The notes beneath the pieces are model-generated. The model saw only the letters and a program-made list of their open reading frames with translations. It was not told the DNA's origin and made no database searches. A stretch of 64,000 nt of DNA from Pseudomonadota bacterium (GTDB taxonomy: Bacteria; Pseudomonadota; Gammaproteobacteria; Steroidobacterales; Woeseiaceae). Below, piece by piece: positions 44,469 to 54,121 of the stretch (positions are counted from its first letter, which is position 1; every line of letters begins with the position of its first letter). Made by a program: the position numbers and the translations under genes. Location of the stretch: contig JADFSP010000002.1 in assembly GCA_022560695.1 (NCBI GenBank), positions 1 through 64,000 of the forward strand, given 5' to 3'.

Positions 44469-46234
44469 GCTTGCTCGAAGTTGCGGACCTCGGCATCCGT
44501 TACGGCGCGAGCGAGGTCGTTGCCGGACTGAGTTTTTCCGTTGAGCCCGGTGAGTCGCTCGGGCTCGTCGGCGAATCGGGGTCGGGCAAAACGCAAACCG
44601 CGCTGGCGATACTCGGTTTGCTGCCGGCGGCGGCAACGACCAGCGGCAGCATTCGCTTCGATGGCATCGAATTGCTCACGGCCGACGAAGAAGAGATGAA
44701 CGCCTTGCGTGCCGAGCGCATCGCGATCGTGTTTCAGGATCCATTGCAGGCGCTGAACCCGTACCTGCGAATAGGACAGCAGATACGCCGGATTCTGCTG
44801 CAACACGGGCTCGCGAGTGGACGCGAGGCGGATGATCGCGTCATCGAGATGCTCGAGCGCGTCGGCCTGCCGGACCCGAAGCGCCAGTTCGGCGCCTATC
44901 CGCATCAGCTGTCGGGCGGCATGCGGCAGCGCGCGATGATCGCGTCCGCCCTGATCGCCGAGCCGGACCTGCTGATTGCCGACGAGCCGACGACGGCATT
45001 GGACGTTACGGTCCAGGCACAGATTCTCGAACTCCTCGCAAGCATTCGCGACGACACCGCACTTCTGTTGATCACGCACGATCTCGGCATCATCGCGGGC
45101 CACTGCGAACGCATGTTGGTTATCGAACAGGGCGGACTGGTCGAAGAGGGTCTGACACGGCAGGTCTTTGCCGCGCCGCAGAGCCGCCACATGGCGCGGC
45201 TGCTGGAGGCGGCGCCACGGCTCGACCGTGACGGAGTGCGCGAGACTGTTGTGGGCAAGACAGTTCTCGATGTCCGGGCCGCCGCCGTGAGTTTTCGTGA
45301 GCATGGCAGCCATCGTGGCGATCGCCGCTTACGGGCAGTTCGTGACGTCACGCTGCAGGTGCGCTCGGGTGAGACAGTCGCAGTTGTTGGTGAGTCGGGT
45401 TCGGGCAAGTCGAGCCTCTTTCGCGCCGTGCTCGGATTGATACCATTGCAATCGGGCATCGTCAGTTTCCTCGGCGAGCGCCTGCCGGACGATGTGCGGT
45501 CGCGGGCGTTGAGCGTGAAGCGAGAGTTGCAGTTGGTGTTTCAGGACCCGGTCAGTTCGCTGAACCCGCAAATGATCGCAGGAAAGATTATCGGCGAGCC
45601 GCTACTGGTACATGCACCCGAGCTTGGTGCTGACGAGCGCCGGCGGCGAGTCCTGCACATGCTCGAGAAGGTCGGACTCCCCGACGCCTTCGTAACCCGG
45701 TTTCCACACGAGCTCTCGGGCGGGCAGGCGCAGCGAGTCGCAATCGCGCGTGCGCTGATCATGAAGCCAAGCGTGCTCATCTGCGACGAAGCCGTTGCGG
45801 CACTCGACGGCGCCGTGCGCAATCAGATACTGGCGCTGCTCGAGGGGGTACAGGATGAGACGGGGCTGTCGATCGTATTCATATCGCACGACCTGGCTGT
45901 GGTCCGCGGCATCAGTCACCGCGTACTGGTCATGTACCTGGGGCGCCTTGTGGAGCTTGCGGACAGTGCCCGCTTGTTCACGCGTCCGCGGCATCCGTAC
46001 ACCAGGGCACTGATTGACGCCGTTCCCGTACCGGATCCAGCCGCGGCACGGGGCAAGCAGATCATCGCCGGCGAGGTGCCATCGATACTCGCGCCGCCAA
46101 GCGGATGCGCATTCCATCCTCGCTGCGCCTATGCGCAGGATCGCTGTATTGCCGAGCGGCCGAACGAGCGCATTGTCGACGGCGTGACGGTTGCGTGCCA
46201 CCGCGCCGACGAGATTGATTTAACAGTGTGTTAG
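44465..46234 (+). CDS. Fused double ABC ATPase, OppDF/YejF-like
   Basis: A 589-residue protein with two nucleotide-binding domains in one chain. The first has Walker [18 protein letters not shown], signature [13 protein letters not shown] and Walker [14 protein letters not shown]. The second has [31 protein letters not shown] and [12 protein letters not shown] (alanine replaces the usual proline after the glutamate). The C-terminal oligopeptide domain includes [15 protein letters not shown]. This fused layout is like YejF, whose transporter imports peptides including microcin C. No substrate-binding protein gene is adjacent. Confidence 0.93.
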   Translation: MSLLEVADLGIRYGASEVVAGLSFSVEPGESLGLVGESGSGKTQTALAILGLLPAAATTSGSIRFDGIELLTADEEEMNALRAERIAIVFQDPLQALNPYLRIGQQIRRILLQHGLASGREADDRVIEMLERVGLPDPKRQFGAYPHQLSGGMRQRAMIASALIAEPDLLIADEPTTALDVTVQAQILELLASIRDDTALLLITHDLGIIAGHCERMLVIEQGGLVEEGLTRQVFAAPQSRHMARLLEAAPRLDRDGVRETVVGKTVLDVRAAAVSFREHGSHRGDRRLRAVRDVTLQVRSGETVAVVGESGSGKSSLFRAVLGLIPLQSGIVSFLGERLPDDVRSRALSVKRELQLVFQDPVSSLNPQMIAGKIIGEPLLVHAPELGADERRRRVLHMLEKVGLPDAFVTRFPHELSGGQAQRVAIARALIMKPSVLICDEAVAALDGAVRNQILALLEGVQDETGLSIVFISHDLAVVRGISHRVLVMYLGRLVELADSARLFTRPRHPYTRALIDAVPVPDPAAARGKQIIAGEVPSILAPPSGCAFHPRCAYAQDRCIAERPNERIVDGVTVACHRADEIDLTVC

Positions 46235-46298
46235 CGCTGTCGGCGCGAGCCACAGCGGCCGCGCGAACCCCGGCATGGCAGGCAGCCTGGAGAAATCC

Positions 46299-47618
46299 TT
46301 ATTGCACGCTGGGCAGCGGTATCGCCAGTGGCGCGCCGTTGATGGTCAAAAGGCCCTTCCTGTAGGCGGCGTCCAATTCATAGACGTCGCCGTTTTGCTT
46401 GAGGAACCCCATGGCGACGGCAGCGCCGGCCTGTGGGCCCATCATCGTCGCCAGATCGACCAGATCGGCGGGCACTCGCAAATGGGCGCTTGCGTCGAGC
46501 GCCAGCAATAACGCGGTCCACCGAAAGTCGTCGGAATCTGTTGCGTCAAGGGCAATGGAGAAATTCGACGAGATCGTGCCCTGGGGCAGCAGAATATCGA
46601 GCCGTTCGAAGTCGAGCCGCAGGCCCGCCGCGAGGAGGCGCTGCAATTCGGATTCCATGGTGGAGAGCGTGAGCATGGCATCGTTACCCGCGGGCAAATC
46701 CGCGAGCGCCTTGTTGAGAGCGCCTAGCGCCGCGCCGTCGAAATCGTGGAACGCGAGGGTCGCCATGACACTGAGCTCACCGATTGCCGGAACAGTGCTG
46801 CTCTCCAACTTCAGGTTTACGCTGCCATTGACGCGATCGCCAGCTACAGCAGTTTTGCCGGCAATGGAGAGGCGACCGAGCTCAACGCCGGGGGCCGCCG
46901 GTGACGCGATCGCCATGGAGTCGAATGCCATATCGAAATCGCCGACCGAGAAACCAAAAGGGCTTGGCGATTTGTCGCCGGCAAATGTCACCGCGCCGAT
47001 GCGCACCGTTTTCCGGGCGTTCGAAACCGCCAACGTATCGACTATGCCGTTGTACTTCAAAACACCCGTCGCCGGGTCGGAGGTAACGTGTATGTCAACG
47101 TCGCCCCACTCGAAGTACGCCTCGTCCATGGTACGGGTGCCCGATGTCAGGACAAAGTTTGACTTGAGTACGCCATCGAGGCCGATGTCGGTATAAATCG
47201 TACCCGGCATCGGCACTGCCTCGCCGTCAGCCAGCTCGATGCTCATCGTCGAGACGGCGCTGCCAAGCCCGGGCTTCAATGTGCCGCGATCGCGTGTCAA
47301 AGAAGAGAAAGGCACGAGCCCATGGTCAATCCTGGTGTCGATGATCAAAGCCGGCAGGTTGCCGGTCTCGTCGTTGCCGGTGAGTTCCAGAAGTGCTGCG
47401 CGTAAACTGCCGTCACGCAGTTCGATGCGATGCTGGCCCTCCGATGAGAACCAGCCGCGGTCGAAGCTTTGTGAGGTGACAACGAGGCTGTTGCTCTCCC
47501 GCGCCGCCCAATCCAGATTTTCGTCCATGGACTGTTCGGCCAGCCGGCCGACGATGCCGGGTGAAACGATGATGACCAGCACAAGCGCGACGAGCAGGGC
47601 GACAATGCCTTTCTTCAC
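46299..47618 (-). CDS. DUF945 (YdgA-like) family protein
   Basis: A 439-residue protein with one N-terminal hydrophobic helix (GIVALLVALVLVIIVSPGIV). The remainder is beta-rich and periplasmic. The start AEQSMDENLDWAARESNSLVV with SQSFDRGWFSSEGQHRIEL is the DUF945/YdgA signature. Function in E. coli is unclear. It is convergent with the transporter operon and divergent from the downstream MBL gene. Confidence 0.85.
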   Translation of the reverse strand: MKKGIVALLVALVLVIIVSPGIVGRLAEQSMDENLDWAARESNSLVVTSQSFDRGWFSSEGQHRIELRDGSLRAALLELTGNDETGNLPALIIDTRIDHGLVPFSSLTRDRGTLKPGLGSAVSTMSIELADGEAVPMPGTIYTDIGLDGVLKSNFVLTSGTRTMDEAYFEWGDVDIHVTSDPATGVLKYNGIVDTLAVSNARKTVRIGAVTFAGDKSPSPFGFSVGDFDMAFDSMAIASPAAPGVELGRLSIAGKTAVAGDRVNGSVNLKLESSTVPAIGELSVMATLAFHDFDGAALGALNKALADLPAGNDAMLTLSTMESELQRLLAAGLRLDFERLDILLPQGTISSNFSIALDATDSDDFRWTALLLALDASAHLRVPADLVDLATMMGPQAGAAVAMGFLKQNGDVYELDAAYRKGLLTINGAPLAIPLPSVQ

Positions 47619-47691
47619 GGCGATTCCTTAATTTACGGGGTGGTTCGACGGCACGATCCTAGCAGGAACTGGCAGGAACTGAAGGACCGGA

Positions 47692-47762
47692 GTCGAACCG
47701 CGGTTTTGTCGATAACCGGGATAGTTGCCTTTCCGTGCAAAAATGCAAAACTGCGGTTCGAC
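47692..47762. repeat. Hairpin repeat related to the MITE-like element's inner hairpin
   Basis: Inverted repeat with 17-base arms differing at one position: GTCGAACCGCGGTTTTG (47692-47708) and CAAAACTGCGGTTCGAC (47746-47762). The arm matches the inner arm of the element at 16841-17242 (GTCGAACCGAAGTTTT) except for two bases. It lies between the DUF945 and MBL genes, 27 bases before the MBL start. A 10-base tandem repeat (GGCAGGAACT-like) precedes it. Confidence 0.6.
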
Positions 47763-47788
47763 ACAATTTCTCGTCCTCAGGAGATCCC

Positions 47789-48745
47789 ATGCCGGATCAG
47801 GCGGCGCATACCAGTGATATCGATAATGGCATTGTCGCCATCGATACGGAGTACGTGCGGCCGCTACTCGACGCAAGCCATCTGATCGTCGAAGATGGCC
47901 GCGCGGCGTTCGTGGATACGGGCACCAACGACAGCGTGCCCTTGCTTCTCGACGCGCTGCGGCAAAAGGACCTCGACCCCGGCGATGTCGATTTCGTATT
48001 TCTGACTCACGTGCATCTCGATCACGCGGGCGGAGCCGGGCAATTGATGCAACGCTTGCCGAATGCGCGCTGCGTGATTCACCCAAGGGGAGCGCCACAC
48101 ATGATCGAGCCGGCAAAACTGATTGCTGGCACCGAGGCCGTTTACGGTAAAAAACGCACGCGCGAAATGTACGGTGAGATCCAGCCGATCGCAGCAGATC
48201 GAGTCATAGTCGCCGCTGATGAACAAGCGTTCGTACTGAACGGTCGCGAAATGCGGACGCTGCACACCGAGGGTCACGCGCGGCATCATTACTGCCTGCA
48301 TGACCCGCAATCGCAGGGCGTGTTCACGGGAGACAGTTTCGGAGTTTCTTATCGCGAACTGGACACTGCGGCCGGCGAATTCATTTTTCCTTCATCGACA
48401 CCGCCGCACTTCGACCCGGCTGAGGCGCATAAGACCATCGACCGCATTGTGGCGCTGGAACCGCGGCAGTGTTATCTGACTCACTACAGCCGCGTGGGCG
48501 ATCTGGACCGGCTGGCAGGCGACATGCACGAATGCATTGACGGCTATGTGGCGATTGCCGACGAATGCCGCGACGATCGGAATCGTTCCGAGTCAATGCA
48601 GACGGCGATGTTCGACTTTCTGTCCGGGCGACTCGCGAAACACGGCTTCAGGGGAGATCGAGACGCGATGTGGTCGGTGCTGAAGATTGATGTCATGCTC
48701 AACGCACAGGGACTGGATGCGTGGCTCAAATGGCGGCAACGCTAG
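47789..48745 (+). CDS. Metallo-beta-lactamase-fold hydrolase
   Basis: A 318-residue soluble MBL-fold protein. The metal site is in THVHLDHAGGAGQL, then further ligands in TEGHARHHYC, GDSFG and LTHYSR. The overall plan resembles thiol-ester or lactone hydrolases of the superfamily. Start ATG 47789 has CAGGAG 6 bases upstream; the longer frame runs into the hairpin repeat. It overlaps the AcuI-like gene by 16 bases. Substrate unknown; the neighbour suggests an acyl-CoA or short-chain compound. Confidence 0.85.
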   Translation: MPDQAAHTSDIDNGIVAIDTEYVRPLLDASHLIVEDGRAAFVDTGTNDSVPLLLDALRQKDLDPGDVDFVFLTHVHLDHAGGAGQLMQRLPNARCVIHPRGAPHMIEPAKLIAGTEAVYGKKRTREMYGEIQPIAADRVIVAADEQAFVLNGREMRTLHTEGHARHHYCLHDPQSQGVFTGDSFGVSYRELDTAAGEFIFPSSTPPHFDPAEAHKTIDRIVALEPRQCYLTHYSRVGDLDRLAGDMHECIDGYVAIADECRDDRNRSESMQTAMFDFLSGRLAKHGFRGDRDAMWSVLKIDVMLNAQGLDAWLKWRQR

Positions 48746-49734
48746 TGGACAGTTTTCGGGCATATCGGATCGACGAGCGTGATGGCAGGATCGTTGCCGG
48801 GTTCGAGGAGCTTACGGTCGACGACCTCAGCGACGGGAACGTGCTCGTCAAGGTCAGTCATTCGACCATAAATTACAAAGACGCTCTGGCGGCAACCGGA
48901 AGCGCCAGGATACTGCGTCGCTATCCGCTCAACGGCGGCATTGATCTTGCGGGAAGCGTGGTCAGTTCGGACGATGCCGCGTTTCAACCCGGCACTCCCG
49001 TGCTCGTCAACGGCTGCGGACTGAGCGAAACCCTCGATGGCGGGTACTCGGAATATGCGCGCGTCGACAGCGCCAGTCTCGTGCCGATACCGGACAACAT
49101 CAGCCCGGCCGAAGCCATGCAGATCGGTACGGCAGGGTACACGGCGGCGCTCGCGATACACCGCATGGAACAAAACGGCCAGGTGCCCGGAGACGGGCCT
49201 GTCGTTGTCACCGGGGCCACGGGCGGGGTCGGCAGCATCGCGATCGACATGCTCGATGGCCGCGGTTACGAGGTCGTAGCGGTAACGGGCAAGGCGACCG
49301 AAGATGCGTACCTCAGGGCCATCGGCGCACGTCGAATCCTGCTCCGCGATCAGATCGACCTGGGCAAACGACCCATGGAAAAACCGCAATGGGCCGGCGC
49401 GATCGACAATCTCGGTGGCGACCACCTGACCTGGCTTACGCGGACAATGTCCTATGGCGGCAATATCGCGTGCATCGGGCTCGCGGCGAGCACGGCATTG
49501 GAGACCACGGTGCTGCCGTTCATCCTGCGTGCCGTCTGCCTGCTCGGCATAAATTCCGTCGACACGCCGCGGAAATTACGCCTGGCCGTCTGGTCGAGGA
49601 TCGCGACCGATCTCAAGCCGCGCCACCTCGACACGATCAGTCACCGCACGATCTGTTTTGACGACTTGCCCGGTTCTTTCCAGGCCTACATCGACGGCAC
49701 CGTTACAGGCCGGGTCCTCGTCAAGATCGCCTAG
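48730..49734 (+). CDS. Acryloyl-CoA reductase-like MDR oxidoreductase (AcuI/YhdH)
   Basis: A 334-residue zinc-free medium-chain reductase. The nucleotide-binding motif is VVVTGATGGVGSIAIDML. The N-terminal SHSTINYKDALAATG and GGIDLAGSVVSSD are the YhdH/AcuI signature. AcuI reduces acryloyl-CoA to propionyl-CoA with NADPH, detoxifying acrylate in DMSP users. The propionyl-CoA pathway prpBCD follows. ATG 48730 is used; GTG 48721 and GTG 48745 are alternatives. It overlaps the MBL gene. Confidence 0.85.
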   Translation: MAATLVDSFRAYRIDERDGRIVAGFEELTVDDLSDGNVLVKVSHSTINYKDALAATGSARILRRYPLNGGIDLAGSVVSSDDAAFQPGTPVLVNGCGLSETLDGGYSEYARVDSASLVPIPDNISPAEAMQIGTAGYTAALAIHRMEQNGQVPGDGPVVVTGATGGVGSIAIDMLDGRGYEVVAVTGKATEDAYLRAIGARRILLRDQIDLGKRPMEKPQWAGAIDNLGGDHLTWLTRTMSYGGNIACIGLAASTALETTVLPFILRAVCLLGINSVDTPRKLRLAVWSRIATDLKPRHLDTISHRTICFDDLPGSFQAYIDGTVTGRVLVKIA

Positions 49735-49794
49735 ATCACAGTGGGCCAACCGATTCAGGGGTTGTGACCCGGCGCCACACTCGCAGGTCGAAGA

Positions 49795-49812
49795 ATGGAG
49801 CGATCGCTCCAT
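49795..49812. promoter_or_regulatory. Perfect 18-base palindrome upstream of prpB
   Basis: ATGGAGCGATCGCTCCAT is a perfect inverted repeat. It ends where a candidate -35 (TTGGGA, 49813) begins; TAAAAT at 49837-49842 could be the -10. The position suits a binding site for a dimeric regulator of the prp operon. No prpR-like or GntR-like regulator gene is encoded nearby. Confidence 0.5.
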
Positions 49813-49850
49813 TTGGGAATAGACCCGGCGCTGGTTTAAAATCCGGCCTC

Positions 49851-49876
49851 GCCGTTTTAATTTGGATTAAAACGGC
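49851..49876 (+). promoter_or_regulatory. Perfect 11-base stem-loop in the prpB leader
   Basis: GCCGTTTTAAT-TTGG-ATTAAAACGGC forms a perfect hairpin between the candidate -10 box and the prpB start at 49902. There is no T-run after it, so it is not a standard terminator. It could be an operator covering the transcription start or an RNA structure in the leader. Confidence 0.5.
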
Positions 49877-49901
49877 CCTTCGGCAGCCCAGAGGATAAGC
49901 A

Positions 49902-50792
49902 ATGAGCGCAGGAGCACGATTCCGGTCGGCGCTGGAACAGGAGCGGCCACTGCAGATTGTCGGCACGATCAACGCCTACACGGCACTTCTGGCTGAAAGA
50001 GCCGGCTTCCGGGCGCTCTACCTGTCGGGCGCCGGGGTCGCGAATGCGTCATTTGGCATGCCCGACCTGGCGCTGACGACATTGAGCGATGTCTGCGACG
50101 ACATTCGCCGCATCTGTTCCGCGCAGCGATTACCACTGCTCGTTGATGCCGACACGGGCTGGGGCAGCGCGCTCATGATTGCCCGCACGGTTTCCGAAAT
50201 GACCCGTGCCGGCGCGGCCGGCTGTCACCTCGAGGACCAGGTCGCCGACAAGCGCTGCGGGCACCGGCCCGGCAAGGCGCTGGTCGAGGCGCAAGAAATG
50301 TGTGACCGGATCAAGGCCGCAACGGATGGCCGAAGCGATGACGAATTCGTCATCATGGCGCGAACCGATGCGTACGCCGTTGAAGGGCAGCAGGCAGCGC
50401 TCGCGCGCGCGGTCGCCTATGTGGAGGCAGGCGCCGACATGATATTTGCAGAAGCGCTGACGACGCTTGAAGAGTACAAACAGTTCACCGCTGCGGTTAA
50501 AGTGCCGGTGCTCGCAAACCTGACCGAGTTCGGTAAGACGCCGCTCTTTACGAGCAGCGAGCTGGCCGAGGTCGGCATCCGCATGACGCTGTACCCGTTG
50601 AGCGCCTTTCGTGCCATGTCGGCCGCGGCGCTCAATGTATTCGAAACGATACGACGGGACGGCACGCAGAAGGCCGTCGTCGACACAATGCAAACGCGTA
50701 AGGAGTTGTACGATGTCCTGAAGTATCAGGCTTATGAGGACAAGCTCGACGAACTGTTTGCTGAGCAAGGACTGAGAACCGGCAAGGAGTAA
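49902..50792 (+). CDS. prpB: 2-methylisocitrate lyase
   Basis: Cleaves 2-methylisocitrate to pyruvate and succinate, the last step of the methylcitrate cycle. The 296-residue protein has the signature [10 protein letters not shown] with the catalytic cysteine, the Mg-binding DADTGWGS and the N-terminal [18 protein letters not shown]. This identifies the isocitrate-lyase superfamily's PrpB branch. It starts the prpBCD operon behind two palindromic elements and is 38 bases before prpC. Confidence 0.95.
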   Translation: MSAGARFRSALEQERPLQIVGTINAYTALLAERAGFRALYLSGAGVANASFGMPDLALTTLSDVCDDIRRICSAQRLPLLVDADTGWGSALMIARTVSEMTRAGAAGCHLEDQVADKRCGHRPGKALVEAQEMCDRIKAATDGRSDDEFVIMARTDAYAVEGQQAALARAVAYVEAGADMIFAEALTTLEEYKQFTAAVKVPVLANLTEFGKTPLFTSSELAEVGIRMTLYPLSAFRAMSAAALNVFETIRRDGTQKAVVDTMQTRKELYDVLKYQAYEDKLDELFAEQGLRTGKE

Positions 50793-50830
50793 AGCGCCTG
50801 CGGCGCGGACCGCGGGCCGTGGAGAACACG

Positions 50831-51955
50831 ATGGCAGCAAAAAACAAAGCGGGCGGTCTCGCCGGTGTTACCGCGGGTGCAACGCGCATTTGTACGGTCG
50901 GCAAGGAGGGCGCGGGACTCACGTATTACGGCTACGACATCTACGACCTCACCGACAACGCATGCTTCGAAGAGGTTGCCTACCTGCTGGTTCGCGGTAA
51001 GCTGCCGAATCGTGCCGAGCTCGACGCATACATTGCGGGGCTCAAGACAAAGCGCGGGCTCCCGGAGGCCCTGAAAACCCTACTGGAAATGGTGCCGGCC
51101 GATGCGTACCCGATGGACGTGCTGCGCACTGCCGTTTCGTTTCTCGGCAACATCGAACCCGAAGGTGATTTTTCAAATCAGATCGCCGTCGCTGATCGGC
51201 TGCTGGCCTGCCTGCCGTCGATGCTGCTTTACTGGCACCGTTTCCACAGCGACGGTACGCGCATCGACGCCGAGACCGACGACGACAGCGTCGCCGGGCA
51301 CTTTCTGCACATGTTGCATGGCAAGCCGCCGAGCGAGACGCATCGCGGCTCGCTGGACACGACGCTTGTTCTCTACGCAGAGCACGAATTCAATGCATCG
51401 ACGTTCGCGGCGCGCGTCATAACGGGAACCTTGTCCGACATGCATTCGGCGGTCAGTGGCGCGATCGGCGCGCTTCGGGGGCCGTTGCATGGCGGCGCCA
51501 ACGAGGCGGCGATGGTGCTCATTCAGGAATTCCAGTCGCCCGAGGCCGCGGCCGCGGGCGTGCGCGACATGCTCGCACGCAAGGACAAGATCATGGGCTT
51601 CGGCCACCGCGTGTACACAACGTCGGACCCGCGCAATTCGGTCAACAAGAAAATGTCCAAAATGCTCGGGGATGACGCAGGCGACACGAGGCTGTTCGCA
51701 GTGTCGGAAGCTATCGAAAAAGTCATGTGGGACGAGAAAAAATTGTTCGCGAATGCGGACTTCTTCGCGGCGACCGTGTATCACTTCATGGACATTCCGA
51801 CGTATTTGTTCACGCCGATCTTTGTCTGTTCGCGCATCACGGGCTGGACCGCACACATCATGGAGCAGCGCGCCGACAATAAACTGATTCGCCCGGCCGC
51901 CGACTACATCGGTCCGCCGTTGCAAGAGTGGGTTGCCATCGACGATCGCCCTTAG
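50831..51955 (+). CDS. prpC: 2-methylcitrate synthase
   Basis: Condenses propionyl-CoA with oxaloacetate to 2-methylcitrate. A 374-residue citrate synthase-fold protein with the active-site histidines in [12 protein letters not shown] and [14 protein letters not shown] and the aspartate region [18 protein letters not shown]. The short length and absence of the N-terminal zinc-like extension separate it from GltA. ATG 50831 with GGAGAA upstream is preferred to GTG 50819. Position between prpB and prpD confirms the assignment. Confidence 0.94.
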   Translation: MAAKNKAGGLAGVTAGATRICTVGKEGAGLTYYGYDIYDLTDNACFEEVAYLLVRGKLPNRAELDAYIAGLKTKRGLPEALKTLLEMVPADAYPMDVLRTAVSFLGNIEPEGDFSNQIAVADRLLACLPSMLLYWHRFHSDGTRIDAETDDDSVAGHFLHMLHGKPPSETHRGSLDTTLVLYAEHEFNASTFAARVITGTLSDMHSAVSGAIGALRGPLHGGANEAAMVLIQEFQSPEAAAAGVRDMLARKDKIMGFGHRVYTTSDPRNSVNKKMSKMLGDDAGDTRLFAVSEAIEKVMWDEKKLFANADFFAATVYHFMDIPTYLFTPIFVCSRITGWTAHIMEQRADNKLIRPAADYIGPPLQEWVAIDDRP

Positions 51956-51995
51956 CTGCCGCCGACTGGCTACAAGTTGTTCTTCCGGAGTCACG

Positions 51996-53444
51996 ATGTC
52001 TGATATTGGTGTTCGTTCGGCGCAACGGCCGGACTGGGATGCGGCGCTCGTCGCTATTGCCGATTACGTTTGTGATGCGCCGATCGAGAGCGACCTTGCC
52101 TACGATACGGCGCGCTTTTGCCTCATGGACACGCTTGCGTGCGGGTTTCAGGCGCTAGCCTTTCCGGCGTGCACGAAGCTGCTTGGTCCGGTCGTTCCGG
52201 GCGCCACACTTTCCGGTGGTGCCCGCGTCCCCGGTACCTCATACGAACTCGACCCCGTGATGGCGGCATTCAACATCGGCACGATGAACCGCTGGCTCGA
52301 CTTCAACGACACATGGCTTGCGGCGGAATGGGGCCACCCGTCGGACAACCTCGGCGGCATCCTGGCCGTGGCCGATTACCTGAGCCGGCAAAATCGTGCC
52401 GCGGGCAAGAATTCGCTGACGATGCACGATGTGCTGACAGCGATGATCAAAGCGCACGAAATACAGGGCGTGATCGCATTGGAGAACAGTTTCAACCGCG
52501 TCGGTCTCGACCACGTGCTGCTCGTACGCGTAGCGTCGACAGCCGTGGTCACGCAGTTGCTCGGTGGGAACCGCGAGCAAGTGCTGAATGCGGTGTCCAA
52601 CGCGTGGATCGATGGCGGCGCGCTCCGTACTTACCGTCATGCGCCGAATACGGGTTCGCGCAAGAGCTGGGCGGCAGGTGATGCAACGAGTCGCGCCGTG
52701 CGGCTTGCGCTGATCGCGATGACCGGTGAGATGGGCTATCCGTCGGCGTTAAGCGCGAAGACCTGGGGGTTCAACGACGTGCTGTTCAATGGCCGGGTGT
52801 TCGAGTTCCAGCGGCCATTCGGCAGCTACGTCATGGAAAATGTGCTGTTCAAGATTTCTTTCCCGGCCGAGTTCCATGCGCAGACCGCGGTCGAAGCGAG
52901 CATGGCGCTGCACGAGGCTGTCCGTGATCGCATCGATGACATTGAAAGAATCGTCATCGAAACCCAGGAAGCCGGCATTCGGATCATCGACAAGAGCGGT
53001 CCGCTGGCCAACCCGGCCGATCGTGATCACTGCATTCAGTACATGACAGCAATACCGTTGATATTCGGCCGCCTGACTGCCGCCGACTACGAAGACAGCA
53101 TCGCGGACGACCCACGTATCGATGCGCTCAGGGCCAGGATGGAGGTTCGCGAGAACGAGCGCTTCACACGAGATTACTTCGATCCCGCGAAGCGCTACAT
53201 CGGCAATGCGTTGCAGGTGTTCTTCAACGACGGCAGCAGCAGTGATCGCGTCGAAGTCAATGTCCCAATCGGACACCGTGAGCGCCGCGAAGAAGGGATT
53301 CCTGTTCTGAAACAGAAGTTTGCCGACAGCGTTGCGCCGAAACTCAACAAGAAACAGTGGGCTGAACTCGATGTACTTTGCGCGGACCGGGAGCGGCTTG
53401 CACAAACGGCCGTCGATGATTTCATGGCATTGTTGGTGGTTTGA
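51996..53444 (+). CDS. prpD: 2-methylcitrate dehydratase
   Basis: A 482-residue PrpD/IDS-epimerase family enzyme that converts 2-methylcitrate to 2-methylaconitate without an iron-sulfur cluster. Conserved segments are [22 protein letters not shown]-like (split here as [14 protein letters not shown] and [13 protein letters not shown]), [17 protein letters not shown] and [21 protein letters not shown] 51996 has CCGGAG 6 bases upstream. It ends the prp operon. No prpF/acnD is present, in keeping with the PrpD route, with AcnA or AcnB for the hydration step. Confidence 0.94.
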   Translation: MSDIGVRSAQRPDWDAALVAIADYVCDAPIESDLAYDTARFCLMDTLACGFQALAFPACTKLLGPVVPGATLSGGARVPGTSYELDPVMAAFNIGTMNRWLDFNDTWLAAEWGHPSDNLGGILAVADYLSRQNRAAGKNSLTMHDVLTAMIKAHEIQGVIALENSFNRVGLDHVLLVRVASTAVVTQLLGGNREQVLNAVSNAWIDGGALRTYRHAPNTGSRKSWAAGDATSRAVRLALIAMTGEMGYPSALSAKTWGFNDVLFNGRVFEFQRPFGSYVMENVLFKISFPAEFHAQTAVEASMALHEAVRDRIDDIERIVIETQEAGIRIIDKSGPLANPADRDHCIQYMTAIPLIFGRLTAADYEDSIADDPRIDALRARMEVRENERFTRDYFDPAKRYIGNALQVFFNDGSSSDRVEVNVPIGHRERREEGIPVLKQKFADSVAPKLNKKQWAELDVLCADRERLAQTAVDDFMALLVV

Positions 53445-53476
53445 TCGTCGCGGCCAGCCGCTACCCAAGCACCGCA

Positions 53477-53482
53477 TATAAT
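53477..53482 (+). promoter_or_regulatory. Candidate -10 box immediately before rsmG
   Basis: A consensus TATAAT lies only 8 bases before the rsmG GTG start at 53491. Transcription from it would start within two or three bases of the start codon and give a nearly leaderless mRNA. No clear -35 is seen. It separates rsmG-par from the prp operon. Confidence 0.4.
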
Positions 53483-53490
53483 CGATCGTC

Positions 53491-54117
53491 GTGACCGTTA
53501 GTGCCGAAAAAATTGCAGCTGCCATAGCGGCACTTGGACAGACATTTCCCGTCGGTACAGCGGAAAAGCTGGCGAAACTGCTGGACGAGCTCGAGCGGTG
53601 GAATCGCCGCATGAACCTGACCTCAATCCGCGATGCGGATGACATGATCACGGGCCATCTGCTCGACAGCCTGGTAGTCAGACCCCTGATTGCGGGAACG
53701 AGGATTCTAGACGTGGGCACGGGCGCGGGCTTTCCGGGATTGCCACTCGCCATTGCGGAGCCGGACCGAATGTTCGACCTCGTTGACAGCAACGGCAGGA
53801 AAATCCAGTTCATCAGGCATGTCACAGGCCTGCTCGGCCTGCGCAACGTCACAGCAGTCAAGGCGCGCACGGAGGACTATGCACCCGGCTACCGCTTTGA
53901 TACGGTGATCGCGCGAGCCGTTGCGGCACTGCCGCGACTCGCGGAAATCGCCGGGCACCACGTGGGAGAGCACGGGGTGTTTGTTGCGCTGAAAGGGCGC
54001 CTGCCGGCGGAAGAATGCGAACACGTGCCCGATACGTGGCAGTCCACAATAACGGAATTGTCGGTGCCGGGCCTGGAGGCCGGTTCGCGGCACGCAGTGC
54101 TCATGCGGCGGAAGTGA
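53491..54117 (+). CDS. rsmG: 16S rRNA (guanine527-N7)-methyltransferase
   Basis: RsmG (GidB) methylates G527 of 16S rRNA with SAM. The 208-residue protein has motif I DVGTGAGFPGLPLAI, the acidic motif II in FDLVDSNGRKIQFIRHV and RMNLTSIRDADDMITGHLLD. GTG at 53491 matches the family's start. It heads the rsmG-parA-parB-atp cluster and ends 4 bases before parA. Confidence 0.95.
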   Translation: MTVSAEKIAAAIAALGQTFPVGTAEKLAKLLDELERWNRRMNLTSIRDADDMITGHLLDSLVVRPLIAGTRILDVGTGAGFPGLPLAIAEPDRMFDLVDSNGRKIQFIRHVTGLLGLRNVTAVKARTEDYAPGYRFDTVIARAVAALPRLAEIAGHHVGEHGVFVALKGRLPAEECEHVPDTWQSTITELSVPGLEAGSRHAVLMRRK

Positions 54118-54121
54118 TTAA

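Noticed and set aside
43545-44636. 363-residue open frame antisense to OppC
   Set aside because: Shadow of the oppC/oppD coding region with low-complexity Arg/Glu content and no ribosome-binding site or motif.
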